Shown here: positions 27,075 through 37,600 of the stretch, piece by piece | Position numbering within the stretch: position 1 is the stretch's first letter | How the letters are laid out: every line of letters starts with the position of its first letter | Origin: Clostridiaceae bacterium 14S0207 | Lineage (GTDB): Bacteria; Bacillota; Clostridia; Clostridiales; Clostridiaceae | DNA: 64,000 bases | Reading direction: 5' to 3' | Assembly (NCBI GenBank): GCA_003288255.1 | Contig: CP026600.1 | Location: 2,542,001 to 2,606,000 of the forward strand | Program-made: the position numbers and the translations under genes | Notes under the pieces: generated by a model | What the model saw: the letters and a program-made list of their open reading frames with translations, nothing else | Told to the model about the DNA's origin: nothing | The model's database searches: none

Positions 27075-27842
27075 TTACTTAAATTTTCTTTTTAAGAAGT
27101 TTTTAATCTTCTTAACCCATTCTACCTTTTCCATATTCAAAATAGGAAGTTCTTTTATATTAAATTCCTGTTTTGCAATCCATACATTAAACAATCTTTC
27201 ACTTAAAAAACCATATATCCTTTTTTGATAATTATCATAAGAAGATACATCAACATTTTCTTCAAGTTTAAAAAGAATATGAAATAGCCACTCACAATAT
27301 TTATCAAAGTCATCTTTTTTCATTATAAACATATTATAAAGATGCAAGGTTCTTCCATTCATAACACTTTTAAAACTCTCCATGTATTCTGGATAATCTG
27401 TTTCTATTATTTTTTCTACCTTTTTTAAGTCCTCTATATGATGGGCATTTTTATAATGTGATTCTATGGTTTCTATATAGTAATTTCTTTTTTTAGGTAA
27501 AATAACATTATACTTAGACAGTAATTCTTCTATCTGACTTTTATTAAGAATTAAATCTAATTTATTATTGGTTTGTATTGCTCTTTTAAATATATTTTTC
27601 ATGGTAAAATATCTTCTATAATGACATAAACCAATATATTCACACTTTAAATTTTTATATGCCCAGTAAAGTCCTGTCAGTTCACAATAATTAGGATTCT
27701 TTATAGATATATTTTCTCCTGTATTATCTCCTATATATCCTAAATCTTGTTTTCCTTCTCGTCCCACATGAAGAGGAATGTATATATTCTCTTCAGGCAT
27801 TTTATACTTTTTATGTGTTGCCACTAGTATTTTTACATCCAT
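27075..27842 (-). CDS. DUF4422-type capsular glycosyltransferase
   Basis: This 255-residue soluble protein shows the DUF4422 pattern: NYCELTGLYWAYKNL near residues 50-65, YIGLCHYRRYF near 70-80, VILPKKRNYY near 115, LYNMFIMKKDDF near 168 and RIYGFLSERLFNVW near 205. DUF4422 proteins are glycosyltransferases of capsule and O-antigen loci, several of them linked to galactofuranose or galactose transfer. Its neighbour glf supports galactofuranose. I start at the ATG at 27842, whose first base is the last base of the glf stop (TGATG), a coupled start; a GTG one codon earlier is also possible. Confidence 0.85.
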   Translation of the reverse strand: MDVKILVATHKKYKMPEENIYIPLHVGREGKQDLGYIGDNTGENISIKNPNYCELTGLYWAYKNLKCEYIGLCHYRRYFTMKNIFKRAIQTNNKLDLILNKSQIEELLSKYNVILPKKRNYYIETIESHYKNAHHIEDLKKVEKIIETDYPEYMESFKSVMNGRTLHLYNMFIMKKDDFDKYCEWLFHILFKLEENVDVSSYDNYQKRIYGFLSERLFNVWIAKQEFNIKELPILNMEKVEWVKKIKNFLKRKFK

Positions 27843-28948
27843 CACTGTAAAAACTCCTCTTTTACTTTATCTAGTGCCGCCTTTATAACATTGTGCATAT
27901 CATAATACTTGTATTCCCCTAATCGGCCACCAAAAATAATATTCTTTTCTTTATTTGCAAGTTCTCTATATTTATTATATCTTTCTATGTTTTTCTTATC
28001 TAATACTGGGTAATATGGCTCATCGCCATTTTTCCATTCCATAGGATACTCTTTTGTTATTACTGTTTTATCGCCTTGTCCAAATTCAAAATGTTTATGC
28101 TCTATTATTCTTGTGTAAGGGGTATATCTATCTGTATAATTTATAACGGCATTTCCTTGATAATTTTCTTCTTCTAACATTTCCGTTTCAAATCTTAAAG
28201 TTCTATATTCTAAAATTCCATACTTGTATTCAAAAAATTCATCTATCATACCTGTAAATACAATTTTATCACTAATATTATTTAATTCATCTTTATCTTT
28301 AAAATAATCTGTATTAAGTCTTACTTCACACCCTTGCAATAACCTTTCGATTAAAAGAGTATACCCACCTTCAGGTATTCCCTGATATTTGTCATTGAAA
28401 TAATTATTATCATAAGTATATCTAACTGGCAATCTTTTTATAATAAATGCAGGAAGTTCAGTACAGGCTCTTCCCCATTGCTTTTCCGTATATCCTTTTA
28501 TAAGCTTTTCGTAAATATCCGTTCCCACAAGAGAAATAGCTTGTTCCTCTAGATTTTTTGGGGCTTTACCTTTAAGTATGCTTTTTTGTTCCTCAATTTT
28601 TTCTTTAGCTTCATTTGGAGTAACCACACCCCATAATTTATTAAATGTATTCATATTAAAAGGTAAATTATATAATTCACCTTTATAATTTGCTATTGGG
28701 GAATTAACAAAGGAATTAAAAGATACAAAATCATTTACATAGTCCCAAATTTCTTTATCACTTGTATGAAAAATATGTGCTCCATACTTATGTACATTAA
28801 TTCCCTCTATAGATTCACAATATACATTTCCACCTATATGAGTCCTTTTGTCTATTACTAAACAACGTTTCCCTAATTTTGTAGCTTCATGTGCAAAAAT
28901 TGACCCATAAAGTCCAGCCCCTACTATTAAATAATCGTATTTACTCAT
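27842..28948 (-). CDS. glf: UDP-galactopyranose mutase
   Basis: This 368-residue flavoenzyme interconverts UDP-galactopyranose and UDP-galactofuranose. VGAGLYGSIFAHE at residues 8-20 is the FAD-binding loop, HIGGNVYC near 37 and KYGAHIFHTSDKE near 54-66 carry the family His, and LPFNMNTFNKLWG, KGYTEKQWGR near 149-158 and the closing FGGRLGEYKYYDM near 337 are diagnostic. Length is standard. AAGGAG precedes the ATG. It implies galactofuranose in the glycan. Confidence 0.96.
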   Translation of the reverse strand: MSKYDYLIVGAGLYGSIFAHEATKLGKRCLVIDKRTHIGGNVYCESIEGINVHKYGAHIFHTSDKEIWDYVNDFVSFNSFVNSPIANYKGELYNLPFNMNTFNKLWGVVTPNEAKEKIEEQKSILKGKAPKNLEEQAISLVGTDIYEKLIKGYTEKQWGRACTELPAFIIKRLPVRYTYDNNYFNDKYQGIPEGGYTLLIERLLQGCEVRLNTDYFKDKDELNNISDKIVFTGMIDEFFEYKYGILEYRTLRFETEMLEEENYQGNAVINYTDRYTPYTRIIEHKHFEFGQGDKTVITKEYPMEWKNGDEPYYPVLDKKNIERYNKYRELANKEKNIIFGGRLGEYKYYDMHNVIKAALDKVKEEFLQ

Positions 28949-28980
28949 TTAAAAGTTCTCCTTCTACTTTTGAAAGTGTA

Positions 28981-29655
28981 CTATCTTGCTCCATGTTTTT
29001 TAAATACTTCACTAAAAGTTTTAAAAATTATTTTTATATCTAACCCTAAACTTCTATGATCTATATAGTACATGTCTAATTGAACCCTTTCTTCATATGT
29101 AGTATCACTTCTACCATTTACTTGCCAATATCCTGTAAGGCCTGGTTTTACAGTTAAAAGTTTCTTGCCATACTTTCCATAAAGTTCTATTTCTTTTTCT
29201 ATTATTGGTCTTGGCCCTACTATAGTTAAATCACCTTTTAATATATTTAAAAGCTGTGGTAACTCATCAAGACTTGTTTTTCTCAAAATATTACCTATCT
29301 TAGTTATTCTAGGATCATTTTCTAACTTAAAATTCTTTGAGAATTCTTCTTTTTGTTCAGGTGACAATTCATCTAATAATTTCTCCGCATTTGTAACCAT
29401 AGTTCTAAATTTGTATATTTTTATTAATTCGCCATGATATCCTAATCTTTTATGAGCAAAAAACACCGGTCCTTTTGAACCTAACTTTACCAATACACCT
29501 AAGATTAAGAATACAGGACTTAAAATAATAATACCAATTAAAGAACCAATTATGTCTATTACTCTTTTAATAAAAAAATATATAAAACTCTTTTTAGGAC
29601 ATATTTCTACTTCTTCAGTTTCATCTTTCAAATTTTCCGTTTTTAATTCTAGCAT
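28981..29655 (-). CDS. Polyprenyl-phosphate sugar-1-phosphate transferase (WbaP/WcaJ catalytic domain type)
   Basis: This 224-residue protein is the short form of the bacterial sugar transferase family (PF02397). A hydrophobic re-entrant segment spans about 35-58 after a cytoplasmic start. KIYKFRTM near 79, ENDPRITKIGNILRKTSLDELPQ near 112-134, GDLTIVGPRP near 141 and LTVKPGLTGYWQVNGR near 167-182 are the catalytic hallmarks. It starts glycan assembly by placing a sugar phosphate on undecaprenyl phosphate at the inner membrane face. Galactose or glucose phosphate is usual; the sugar here is not decidable. AAGGAGGG precedes the ATG. Confidence 0.93.
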   Translation of the reverse strand: MLELKTENLKDETEEVEICPKKSFIYFFIKRVIDIIGSLIGIIILSPVFLILGVLVKLGSKGPVFFAHKRLGYHGELIKIYKFRTMVTNAEKLLDELSPEQKEEFSKNFKLENDPRITKIGNILRKTSLDELPQLLNILKGDLTIVGPRPIIEKEIELYGKYGKKLLTVKPGLTGYWQVNGRSDTTYEERVQLDMYYIDHRSLGLDIKIIFKTFSEVFKKHGAR

Positions 29656-29682
29656 TGGTTCGCCCTCCTTATTTCTTATTGA

Positions 29683-31419
29683 CTACCTAACACTAATTGG
29701 ATTTTCATATAAAAGTTTATCTAAATTTCTCTCTACGGTTTCTTGAATAACTATATCTGGTTTACATTGTTTTACTAATTTATCATCAAAATTTTGAGAC
29801 CATTCGTATACAGCTTCACTAAAATGTTCTGACATATATGGTCCTAATGCCACAGTAAATGAATCTCTAAACATCAATAATTTAGGTAAAGACTTATTAG
29901 GATTTTTCATTACTGCCCCTCTTACCAAATCATACTTATGTTCTTCATAAGGAATAGATGTCCTTTTTATCTTAGGTTGTAACAGAATATGTTCCTCCCC
30001 ATATTGGTTAGGTAAACTTAACATATTAGCCAAATCTCCTTCACCTGGAACTCTGTATTCTTTAACTATATTAAACTTATCTATACCAAGTGGACTAACA
30101 TTTTTGATGTACTTTCCAACTTCTTTCATAATGGCTTCATAACCAAAGTATCCACCAAATTGATTCCAATGTGTATCAGTTTTATAATATAATCTTCCTT
30201 TAGATTTATTATCTAATAAAATCTTTCTTAGGTCTAGAACATCTATGTTAGAATTTTTATGTAAGTAATCCATAAGCTGATCTAATCTACTTTCACTACT
30301 TACCTTTTTATATTTTTCATTATTATAGTATTCAGGGTAAATAGTTTCTTTATCTGGTGCTATGACTAAAACAAAAGGTATTCCTTTCTTTTCAAGCCAT
30401 ACTTTTCTCTGTTCTAGATTAGTTTTTATCTTTGATAATTCCTCTGGAGTAAACTTAGTTATTCCTCTATATTGTTTAGTTATATCTTTTCCATTATCTA
30501 ATCCACAATATAACCATCCTTCTTTTCCTAAAACAACCTTTTCAGTAGATGGAGTTTTAAAAAATTTAAAGTCAGATAAAGCTTCCAGCCTTATCATTAA
30601 ATTTCTAAGACCAAAATGGTCATTATACATAGTTTCTACCTTTTTAATAGTTTTTTCAACCCCACTTATATTAGGGTCCAAATCTACCATCATACTTCCT
30701 CTTTGTTCTGTATTGTCTCCATCCTTCATTCCTGACACTAAAAATAAGTTAGGAAGATATAGAATTAAAATAAATAATGCTATAAAAGCAAATTTTCTTG
30801 GTGATAATCTCTTGTATAATAAAAACTCATATAATTTTAATGTAGCTACTGTTAAAATAATACTTGCAAAAGCTAAAAATAAAATTATAGAATAATTTAA
30901 TTTAGCATTTTTTATGATTGCACCCATATTATCAGTATACATAAAAGCATCAACTTTTTTAGGATGTATAAATAAAATACCATCCTTAACTTCAACTTTT
31001 TGTATATCCTTTGACACATGAGTAAAAGTATCTTTTATTTTTTGAGCATCAAACTCTAATTGTTTAAAAGATGTTTTGATGGTTAATCTTTTTACCTGTA
31101 CTTCTTGACCTTTATAACCAAAATGAAGCTTTAATCCTCTTATTTTAGATGAATTCATTGCAAAAGGTATAGCTATAAATTCATTATCTGTTCTAACCAT
31201 TTCACATCTAGCTGCCATATCGTCATTGTAAATAGTTATATTGTCATCTGTGTAGAATAAAGTAAATAGATTATCTTTTTTATAATTAACTACCATTTCT
31301 GCTTTTATAACATTTCCAAAAATACCTTTATATAAAGTTACTACAAAAAGTAAAAATATTACGTTCAATATTATGAATCGCAACACTTTTAAAAATTTAC
31401 TATTACAGTAGTTTTGCAT
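29683..31419 (-). CDS. DHHW/AlgJ-like membrane-anchored O-acetylation protein
   Basis: This 578-residue protein has a transmembrane helix at about 12-32, an extracytoplasmic domain of about 140 residues, two more hydrophobic helices near 175-230, and then a C-terminal SGNH-like domain. That domain shows YYKTDTHWNQFGGYF near residue 412-422 (the D-x-H-W motif) and LLMFRDSFTVAL near 512-522 (nucleophile-type Ser), as in AlgJ/AlgX and DHHW proteins. It probably receives acetyl groups from the MBOAT protein encoded 14 bases upstream and transfers them to the polysaccharide outside the cell. The extra N-terminal membrane-plus-domain part is longer than in typical family members. Confidence 0.85.
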   Translation of the reverse strand: MQNYCNSKFLKVLRFIILNVIFLLFVVTLYKGIFGNVIKAEMVVNYKKDNLFTLFYTDDNITIYNDDMAARCEMVRTDNEFIAIPFAMNSSKIRGLKLHFGYKGQEVQVKRLTIKTSFKQLEFDAQKIKDTFTHVSKDIQKVEVKDGILFIHPKKVDAFMYTDNMGAIIKNAKLNYSIILFLAFASIILTVATLKLYEFLLYKRLSPRKFAFIALFILILYLPNLFLVSGMKDGDNTEQRGSMMVDLDPNISGVEKTIKKVETMYNDHFGLRNLMIRLEALSDFKFFKTPSTEKVVLGKEGWLYCGLDNGKDITKQYRGITKFTPEELSKIKTNLEQRKVWLEKKGIPFVLVIAPDKETIYPEYYNNEKYKKVSSESRLDQLMDYLHKNSNIDVLDLRKILLDNKSKGRLYYKTDTHWNQFGGYFGYEAIMKEVGKYIKNVSPLGIDKFNIVKEYRVPGEGDLANMLSLPNQYGEEHILLQPKIKRTSIPYEEHKYDLVRGAVMKNPNKSLPKLLMFRDSFTVALGPYMSEHFSEAVYEWSQNFDDKLVKQCKPDIVIQETVERNLDKLLYENPISVR

Positions 31420-31433
31420 ACTCTCACCTCTTT

Positions 31434-32864
31434 TTAAAATCTAAAATATATAAATGGATTATACGTTGATCCTGCTAAGGTTATTAATGATACTATAAGC
31501 ACTAAAATACATATTGTATTTGATATAAAATCATAAGTACGCTCATGTTTCTTTAATAGACCTTTTGCAAATGAGTTTATATATCTTAGTATAGGTGTGG
31601 AAAATACTATAGCAAGTATTAAAATAAATATAACCTTGTTATCTAAATATAATGATGGATAATATACATTAGTAGATGCCTTAAATACAAACATTTTCTT
31701 TATATATGCAAAGGCATTTGTTAATGTATCTGCTCTAAAAATAACCCATCCTACTGTTACTACTAATAATGCATAAACATATCTGAATGGTTTTGGAACC
31801 TTTTTAAGTACTCCTCCAACTTTCGTTCTTTCCGCTACTAAAAAAGTCCCATGATATGCTCCCCAAAAGATAAAATTCCAACTAGCTCCATGCCATAAAC
31901 CAGAAAGTAAAAATACTATTATTTGATTTACATAACATCTAGCTACTCCTTTTCTATTTCCTCCTAGAGGTATGTACACATAATCTCTAAACCAATTTGT
32001 TAAGGATATATGCCATCTTTTCCAAAACTCTCTTATGGATTTAGATATGTATGGATAGTTAAAGTTCTCTAAAAAGTCAAATCCAAATATTTTCCCAAGC
32101 CCTATTGCCATATCTGAATACCCTGAAAAATCAAAGTATATTTGTAAGGTATAACAAATAGCACCAATCCATATTAATGATGTTGATATTTCTTTTGGAG
32201 TTATTGCAAAAATTTTATCTGCTATAAGTCCAACTTGATTTGCAATTAAAACCTTTTTAGCAAATCCCATTATAAATCTTTTTATTCCATAGCATACTTT
32301 ATCTATAGTTATTTTTCTTTCTTTAATTTGTTCATCTATGTCATGATATCTAACTATAGGCCCTGCTATTAATTGCGGGAAAAATGATATGTATAATGCT
32401 AAATCGTATATACTTTTTTGTACCTCTACATCTCCCCTATATACATCTATTACATATGATAAACCTTGAAATGTAAAAAATGAAATTCCGATTGGTAAAT
32501 GTATAGTTGCTAAATCTATTTCTTTAGATACTCCTGTTAATCCTATAAAAGAATTTATATTATCTACAATAAAGTTAGCATATTTAAAAAATATTAAAAG
32601 AGATAAGTTACAAACTACACTCCATATTACTATGTTTTTTTTCTTCTTACTATTTTGCCAATATTTATGTATCAAAATTCCAAAGTAATAATTTATACCT
32701 ATAGATGCCAGCATTACTAATATATGTTTAGGTTCTCCCCAAGCATAAAATAATAAACTAGCTATTAATAATAGAGTATTTCTTTGATCTTTTCTTATTA
32801 AAAAATACATAGTTACTACTAATGGTAAAAAAATAAACATAAATATAGTAGACGTGAAAACCAT
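31434..32864 (-). CDS. MBOAT O-acyltransferase (AlgI/DltB family)
   Basis: This protein of 476 residues is a polytopic membrane acyltransferase with about 10-12 helices. Landmarks are LLFYAWGEPKHI near 40, IGISFFTFQGLSYVID near 128, FDFSGYSDMAIG near 247, REFWKRWHISL near 280, and the catalytic-His block SGLWHGASWNFIFWG near 320-334. It moves acetyl groups across the membrane for polysaccharide O-acetylation, working with the AlgJ-like protein encoded next. I use the ATG at 32864 with AAAGGAGG upstream; an in-frame ATG at 32885 overlaps that site and is rejected. DltB is an alternative family member, but no other dlt genes are present. Confidence 0.92.
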   Translation of the reverse strand: MVFTSTIFMFIFLPLVVTMYFLIRKDQRNTLLLIASLLFYAWGEPKHILVMLASIGINYYFGILIHKYWQNSKKKKNIVIWSVVCNLSLLIFFKYANFIVDNINSFIGLTGVSKEIDLATIHLPIGISFFTFQGLSYVIDVYRGDVEVQKSIYDLALYISFFPQLIAGPIVRYHDIDEQIKERKITIDKVCYGIKRFIMGFAKKVLIANQVGLIADKIFAITPKEISTSLIWIGAICYTLQIYFDFSGYSDMAIGLGKIFGFDFLENFNYPYISKSIREFWKRWHISLTNWFRDYVYIPLGGNRKGVARCYVNQIIVFLLSGLWHGASWNFIFWGAYHGTFLVAERTKVGGVLKKVPKPFRYVYALLVVTVGWVIFRADTLTNAFAYIKKMFVFKASTNVYYPSLYLDNKVIFILILAIVFSTPILRYINSFAKGLLKKHERTYDFISNTICILVLIVSLITLAGSTYNPFIYFRF

Positions 32865-32914
32865 GCTTCCGCCTCCTTTTATCATTACTAAAAATTAATT
32901 ATATGAATTATTTC

Positions 32915-33904
32915 TTATATATAACTTTTTAAAAGCTTCATATTTCCTTGTAATCTGTATTCACCTAGGGCTGCAGGTATTAATATACTTTCACACTTTT
33001 CTATACTCTCTTCTCTTGTTATATTATTCTCATCAGAAAAGATAATTTTTCCTTTACCATCTACACAAGTAAAAATATAGAATTTCTTTTTGTCACTACA
33101 TTCCTTAAGTTCGTCTTTAATTTTATATAGTTGTAAATTTAGCACATCACTTTTTATACAGTTAAAAACTTTTGTTTCCTTTTCACCTTCACAACTTAAC
33201 TCTAAATTTTCTTCTCCATGGATTCTTTTAGGTTGAAGTGTGATGTCTATAACATCTAAGGCTTTCTTTATATGTAATTCTCTTCCTCTATTGTAGTCAT
33301 ATACTCTATAGGTTGTATCACTATTTTGTTGAACCTCTACTAAGAGAATACCTTTTCCTATAGCATGTACCAATCCAGCTTCAATAAAAAACATATCTCC
33401 ACTTTGAACCTTTATTTTATTCATATATGCTTCTACATTCCCATTTTTGCAGCTTGTTACAAATTCTTCCTGGGTACAATTTTTAGTCCCTACAATTAGT
33501 TCTGCATCTTCTTCGGCATCTATTATATACCATGCCTCTACTTTGCCATTATCGCCTTCTACCTTTCTAGCATATTCACTATCTGGATGAACTTGAAGTG
33601 ACAAATTCTCTTTGGAATTTATTAATTTTAGTAACAGGGGGAAATCTCTAGGTAGAAAATCTTTTTTTGTAATAAGTTCCCCAACGATTTTATCATCTGT
33701 CAATTTAACTAATTCCAACAAGGACATTCCTTTATACGCACCATTTGACACTATACTCATTCCATGTTTATGACAAGCTAAGTCCCAACTTTCACCTATG
33801 TGTCCTTTAGGCAAGTTTTTTCTATAATCTTCTAATTTTCTTCCACCCCAAATTTTTTCATAATACAAATTTTTAAACTTTATTGGATATATATCATATA
33901 TCAT
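32915..33904 (-). CDS. manA: Mannose-6-phosphate isomerase, class I
   Basis: This 329-residue cupin zinc enzyme interconverts fructose 6-phosphate and mannose 6-phosphate. KIWGGRKL near residues 18-25, GESWDLACH near 37, LSLQVHPDSEYA near 99-110 (zinc-binding Gln/His), GKVEAWYII near 116 and AGLVHAIGKGILLVEVQQNSDTTYRVYDY near 175-205 are diagnostic. I use the ATG at 33904 with AGGAG upstream; a TTG at 33952 would add 16 unlike residues and is rejected. It is the first gene of the operon, about 75 nt from the predicted start of transcription. ManC is encoded later in the same operon. Confidence 0.94.
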   Translation of the reverse strand: MIYDIYPIKFKNLYYEKIWGGRKLEDYRKNLPKGHIGESWDLACHKHGMSIVSNGAYKGMSLLELVKLTDDKIVGELITKKDFLPRDFPLLLKLINSKENLSLQVHPDSEYARKVEGDNGKVEAWYIIDAEEDAELIVGTKNCTQEEFVTSCKNGNVEAYMNKIKVQSGDMFFIEAGLVHAIGKGILLVEVQQNSDTTYRVYDYNRGRELHIKKALDVIDITLQPKRIHGEENLELSCEGEKETKVFNCIKSDVLNLQLYKIKDELKECSDKKKFYIFTCVDGKGKIIFSDENNITREESIEKCESILIPAALGEYRLQGNMKLLKSYI

Positions 33905-33983
33905 TAAACTTTTCGCTCCTATTCCTAGCCTTACACATTGCTCCCCTAACAAGTTTTACTTTTTTGTAGCATTTTGCTCTTAT

Positions 33984-33992
33984 ATTATATCA
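33984..33992 (-). promoter_or_regulatory. Extended -10 promoter of the polysaccharide operon
   Basis: On the minus strand TGATATAAT (33992-33984) is an extended -10 (TGn plus TATAAT). No good -35 lies 17 bases upstream, as is often true for extended -10 promoters. The predicted start near 33977 gives a leader of about 73 nt before manA. Confidence 0.5.
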
Positions 33993-34597
33993 GATGTAAT
34001 ACAAACTATAAATATACTATTCTTATTCTTTTATTGGTTTTTAGTTGTTATATATGGTTTTTATAGTCTATTTTATAGTTATATTATGTTTTTATAAAAC
34101 CTAGTGTAAAACTTTTAATCATAAAAATACTATTTTTGAAAAATATCTACATTAATATATGTATTTAATTTCATACTTATTAATTTTACTTCTACTTTTA
34201 TTCTTTATCCCCTCTATTATTGCATTTAATTGCTAGTTTTAATATTTATTTAAAGATTTGTATTCTATTTGTAACTTTCTTGATTATCCTAACATACTAC
34301 TTTATAATTTCTAGTGCTTTTTATTGTTTATTATGTATACTTATATTTAATATAAGTATACCTTGTTATTATAATATATTTATAAATGTTTACATATGAC
34401 TATCTTCTTTATCTTTTTACATAAAAAGAGTATTAAAGTTATAATAAATTACATTTTTTGTATATACATATTTTTTTGTTCATTAAAAAATTTTGATTAT
34501 TATATATTTAATTATTTATGTATAAATTCTATTCTTATGAATGTAGAAATACCTTCCTGTCTATTTATGCAAATGTAGCTCAACAATTTTATTAAAT

Positions 34598-34637
34598 AAA
34601 AAACGTGCATAAAAATAATTTTTATACACGTTTTTTT
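34598..34637 (-). terminator. Terminator of giant surface protein A
   Basis: The ACGTG[TC]ATAAAAA stem (15 or more bp with one mismatch) and short loop begin right at the stop codon at 34638 and are followed by a T-run on the minus strand. Confidence 0.8.
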
Positions 34638-37600
34638 TTAATTCAATTTATTAATTTTATTACTTATCTTACAGTTTGGACAACAATATCCCTCCATGCA
34701 TTCCCCATTATTCTCTATTAATCCCATATATTTAGATAACGCTGAGGTTATAACACCCAAACATACACAAAATTCAGTTTTAGAGTTATTGTATACTATG
34801 CTTTCTAACCTTACCTCAGCAATAATATCATATTTTTCATTATATCTAGGAGTATACAAGACTACTTCTAAATTTTTCTCTTCTAATATTTTATCCATTT
34901 CTATTGTTTTAATTTGATTACACTGACCCTGTTCTAAACATCCACAGCCCTGATATATTAACTTATATGGAATGTTAAAAGTATACTTAATTGTGCTAAA
35001 TTCTTTATCACATGTACTTGGTAAAATAAATAAACTTTCTTGTATAATCTTAGGATTCTTAAAAATTACCTTATCAAAGAAATATCCATCTACAGGTGGA
35101 ATTAAAATGTTTTTATAAGAATAATAAGAAATACATCTTCCATATATCTTATGTGCATATATACATTCTATACTTTCCCTATTATATTCATTTAATTTAT
35201 TACAAGTTATAACACATTTATCCACTATATCTTTAGCCGTTCTTAAAAACACTAAAGCATATCTTTTTTCCAATGAACCTATGCTTAATGGCGTTTTCTT
35301 ATATTGTAAAACTTCATAAGAATATTCTATTTTAGTCTCATTGAAAGAAGAGTCAATTTTATTAATAACAGGATATATTATGTGTCCATTTAAACTTATT
35401 ACATTAATCTCAACACTATCTTTATATGCTTTCTCAAAAATATATGATGGTGGATAAAAAGTTTCTAATTGTACATCATATATTTTTATTCCTTTAGTTA
35501 CATTTAGTATAATATTATTTTTTATAGCTATCATATTAGGGTTATCCGGATAATCTTTTATAGTGTTAGAAATTTCTACAGTTACTTTTCCTACATATAT
35601 TTCACTTTTAATAGTTACTGATTTATTATCATTCTTAGTTACTTTATTAGTAGAAGAAATATTAAATTTTATTTTATTAGATACAAGATTGTAATTTTGG
35701 GGTATATAATATACTAACTCTATCTTATTTTTATCTGCATAATTAACATTATTTAGTTGTTCCGGTATACTATGATAAGGTGTATTGCTTAGTACTTCTT
35801 GTATAAACATTCCATTTATATATAAGTTGTAATCTAATGGGATTGGATCTATATTTAATAAAAACGAAGATGAATTTAAATTATTATTAGTTAGTATATA
35901 TCCTATCTTACCTTTACATCCTACTACTCCATAACTTAATGCTTCCGTATTAGAAACATAACTATTCCTATCAGGAATGAAATCATTTAATTCTGATAAT
36001 ATGTCTACATTTATAAATACTTCATTAGATTCTGTTCCATCTAATTCAATTCCCGTACTGCTTAATGCATAGATAGGCATTGCCATATTAGAAATAGTTT
36101 GTTGTTGCAAAGCTTTAACTTTAACAGAGTAAATTATAGTCTGTACTTCTCCTGGACTTATTTGAGGAATGTCACTCCACATTAAAATATTATTTCCTAC
36201 TAAATTTGCTTTTCCAACAGTTATAAAATCAATCTTATTAAAGATTAAAATATTATTTAATTTATCCTCTATTTTTACATTATAAGCCGTATTTTTCCCT
36301 ATGTTCTCTACTACAATTTTATACTGAATTTCTTCTCCACTAAAAGTACTTATTTTATCTTCCGTAAATTGATCAATATCATTTTTTCTTTGTGACTTGT
36401 TTACAGTCAATAAGTTTTCCATAGCTACTACACTAACACTATTTGAGATGGGACCTTTTAAAAACCTATCATTTTCATCTTCACTCCAAGTAATAGTCGC
36501 CGAATTAATCTGTTCACCTGGCTTGCCGTCAATAACACTTGCTGTTTCTACTAATGTCTCTATTTTATAATTATATATTTCATCAACATTTGCTTTTTGT
36601 AACATATTTATATTATTTTGTTTATCTTTTAATACCCCATTATTCAAAACTTTATTATTACTTTTTATAACAGGAAATGTTATTAACTGTCCATTTATTT
36701 GTGGAAGTATAACTGTCCCATTTAAAGTACTACTAACAAATCTTTCTCCTACAGGTATTATATCTTTAACTTGTAAATTGTAGAATGTAGCTCCGTTTGG
36801 TACATTTACTACTACATTATAAATCGCAGATTCTCCTACTGTATAACTAGGTTTTTCTGAACTTACATTAATGGAAATATCACTAAATCTTTGAATAAGA
36901 TTATTTGATCTAGCCCCTAATTGTACTATATTATTTGTTGTACTACTATATAATAATGTGTAATCTTGAGATATTACACTCCCTGCTGGTATTGTTTGTA
37001 AAACCTTAACTTGGAAAGTAGCTATTGCTTCTTGTGACGGTGTTATGGTCTCAATATTCCATATTAAATATTTTAAGCTATTAACATAATTAATAGTTCC
37101 CATATTAACTGATGTAGTACTAACATATTGATAATTATCATCCGTATAATATAAAACTCTTATACTGTGCGCTGTAGTATCACTTTCATTTTTTATAATC
37201 ATTTTAAACTCTAATATATCACCTGCGTTAGCATTTATATCTACAATATCAAACTCTTCCCCTATAGTCACATTTCTCTGTAGCTGATATGCTTCAACTA
37301 TGGCCCTTTCACCTTCTATAGTTAACTGAGTTGGTATATTTAATGTTGTACCTCCAGATTTTGAAGTTTGCCATGATACTGCAGCATTATTTTGAAGTTC
37401 CTTTTTAGAAAAATTAGGATCGTTCATATTATTTACTAATCTAGCCGTAAGCATATATTTCCATAATATTGCTCCTGATGATGTGTTAATCTCTGATGTT
37501 ACAGGAAATTTTAAGGTATTACCTTCTTCCTTTACCCATACATAAGTATCATTTAAATATGATTGTCCAGAAAATCGGATTTCCTGAGGCAAAGTATCTG

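Larger units (their letters stand above)
33905..34637. other. 733-bp intergenic region between the giant-protein array and the polysaccharide operon
   Basis: It holds the terminator of the giant gene at 34638 (34598-34637) and the promoter and leader of the polysaccharide operon (33984-33992 and below). The middle 34000-34590 is extremely AT-rich with no gene I can support. A 60-codon plus-strand frame at 34396-34578 is hydrophobic and lacks a ribosome binding site. It marks the boundary between two unrelated transcription units. Confidence 0.6.

Noticed and set aside
31434-32864. DltB for teichoic-acid D-alanylation
   Set aside because: No dltA, dltC or dltD is present, and the partner has a D-x-H-W motif typical of polysaccharide acetylation proteins.
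33905-33952. Upstream TTG start for manA
   Set aside because: The added residues do not match the family, and a good AGGAG site precedes the ATG at 33904.
34396-34578. Plus-strand 60-codon hydrophobic frame in the intergenic gap
   Set aside because: No ribosome binding site, extreme AT bias and no family resemblance; such frames arise by chance in AT-rich gaps.
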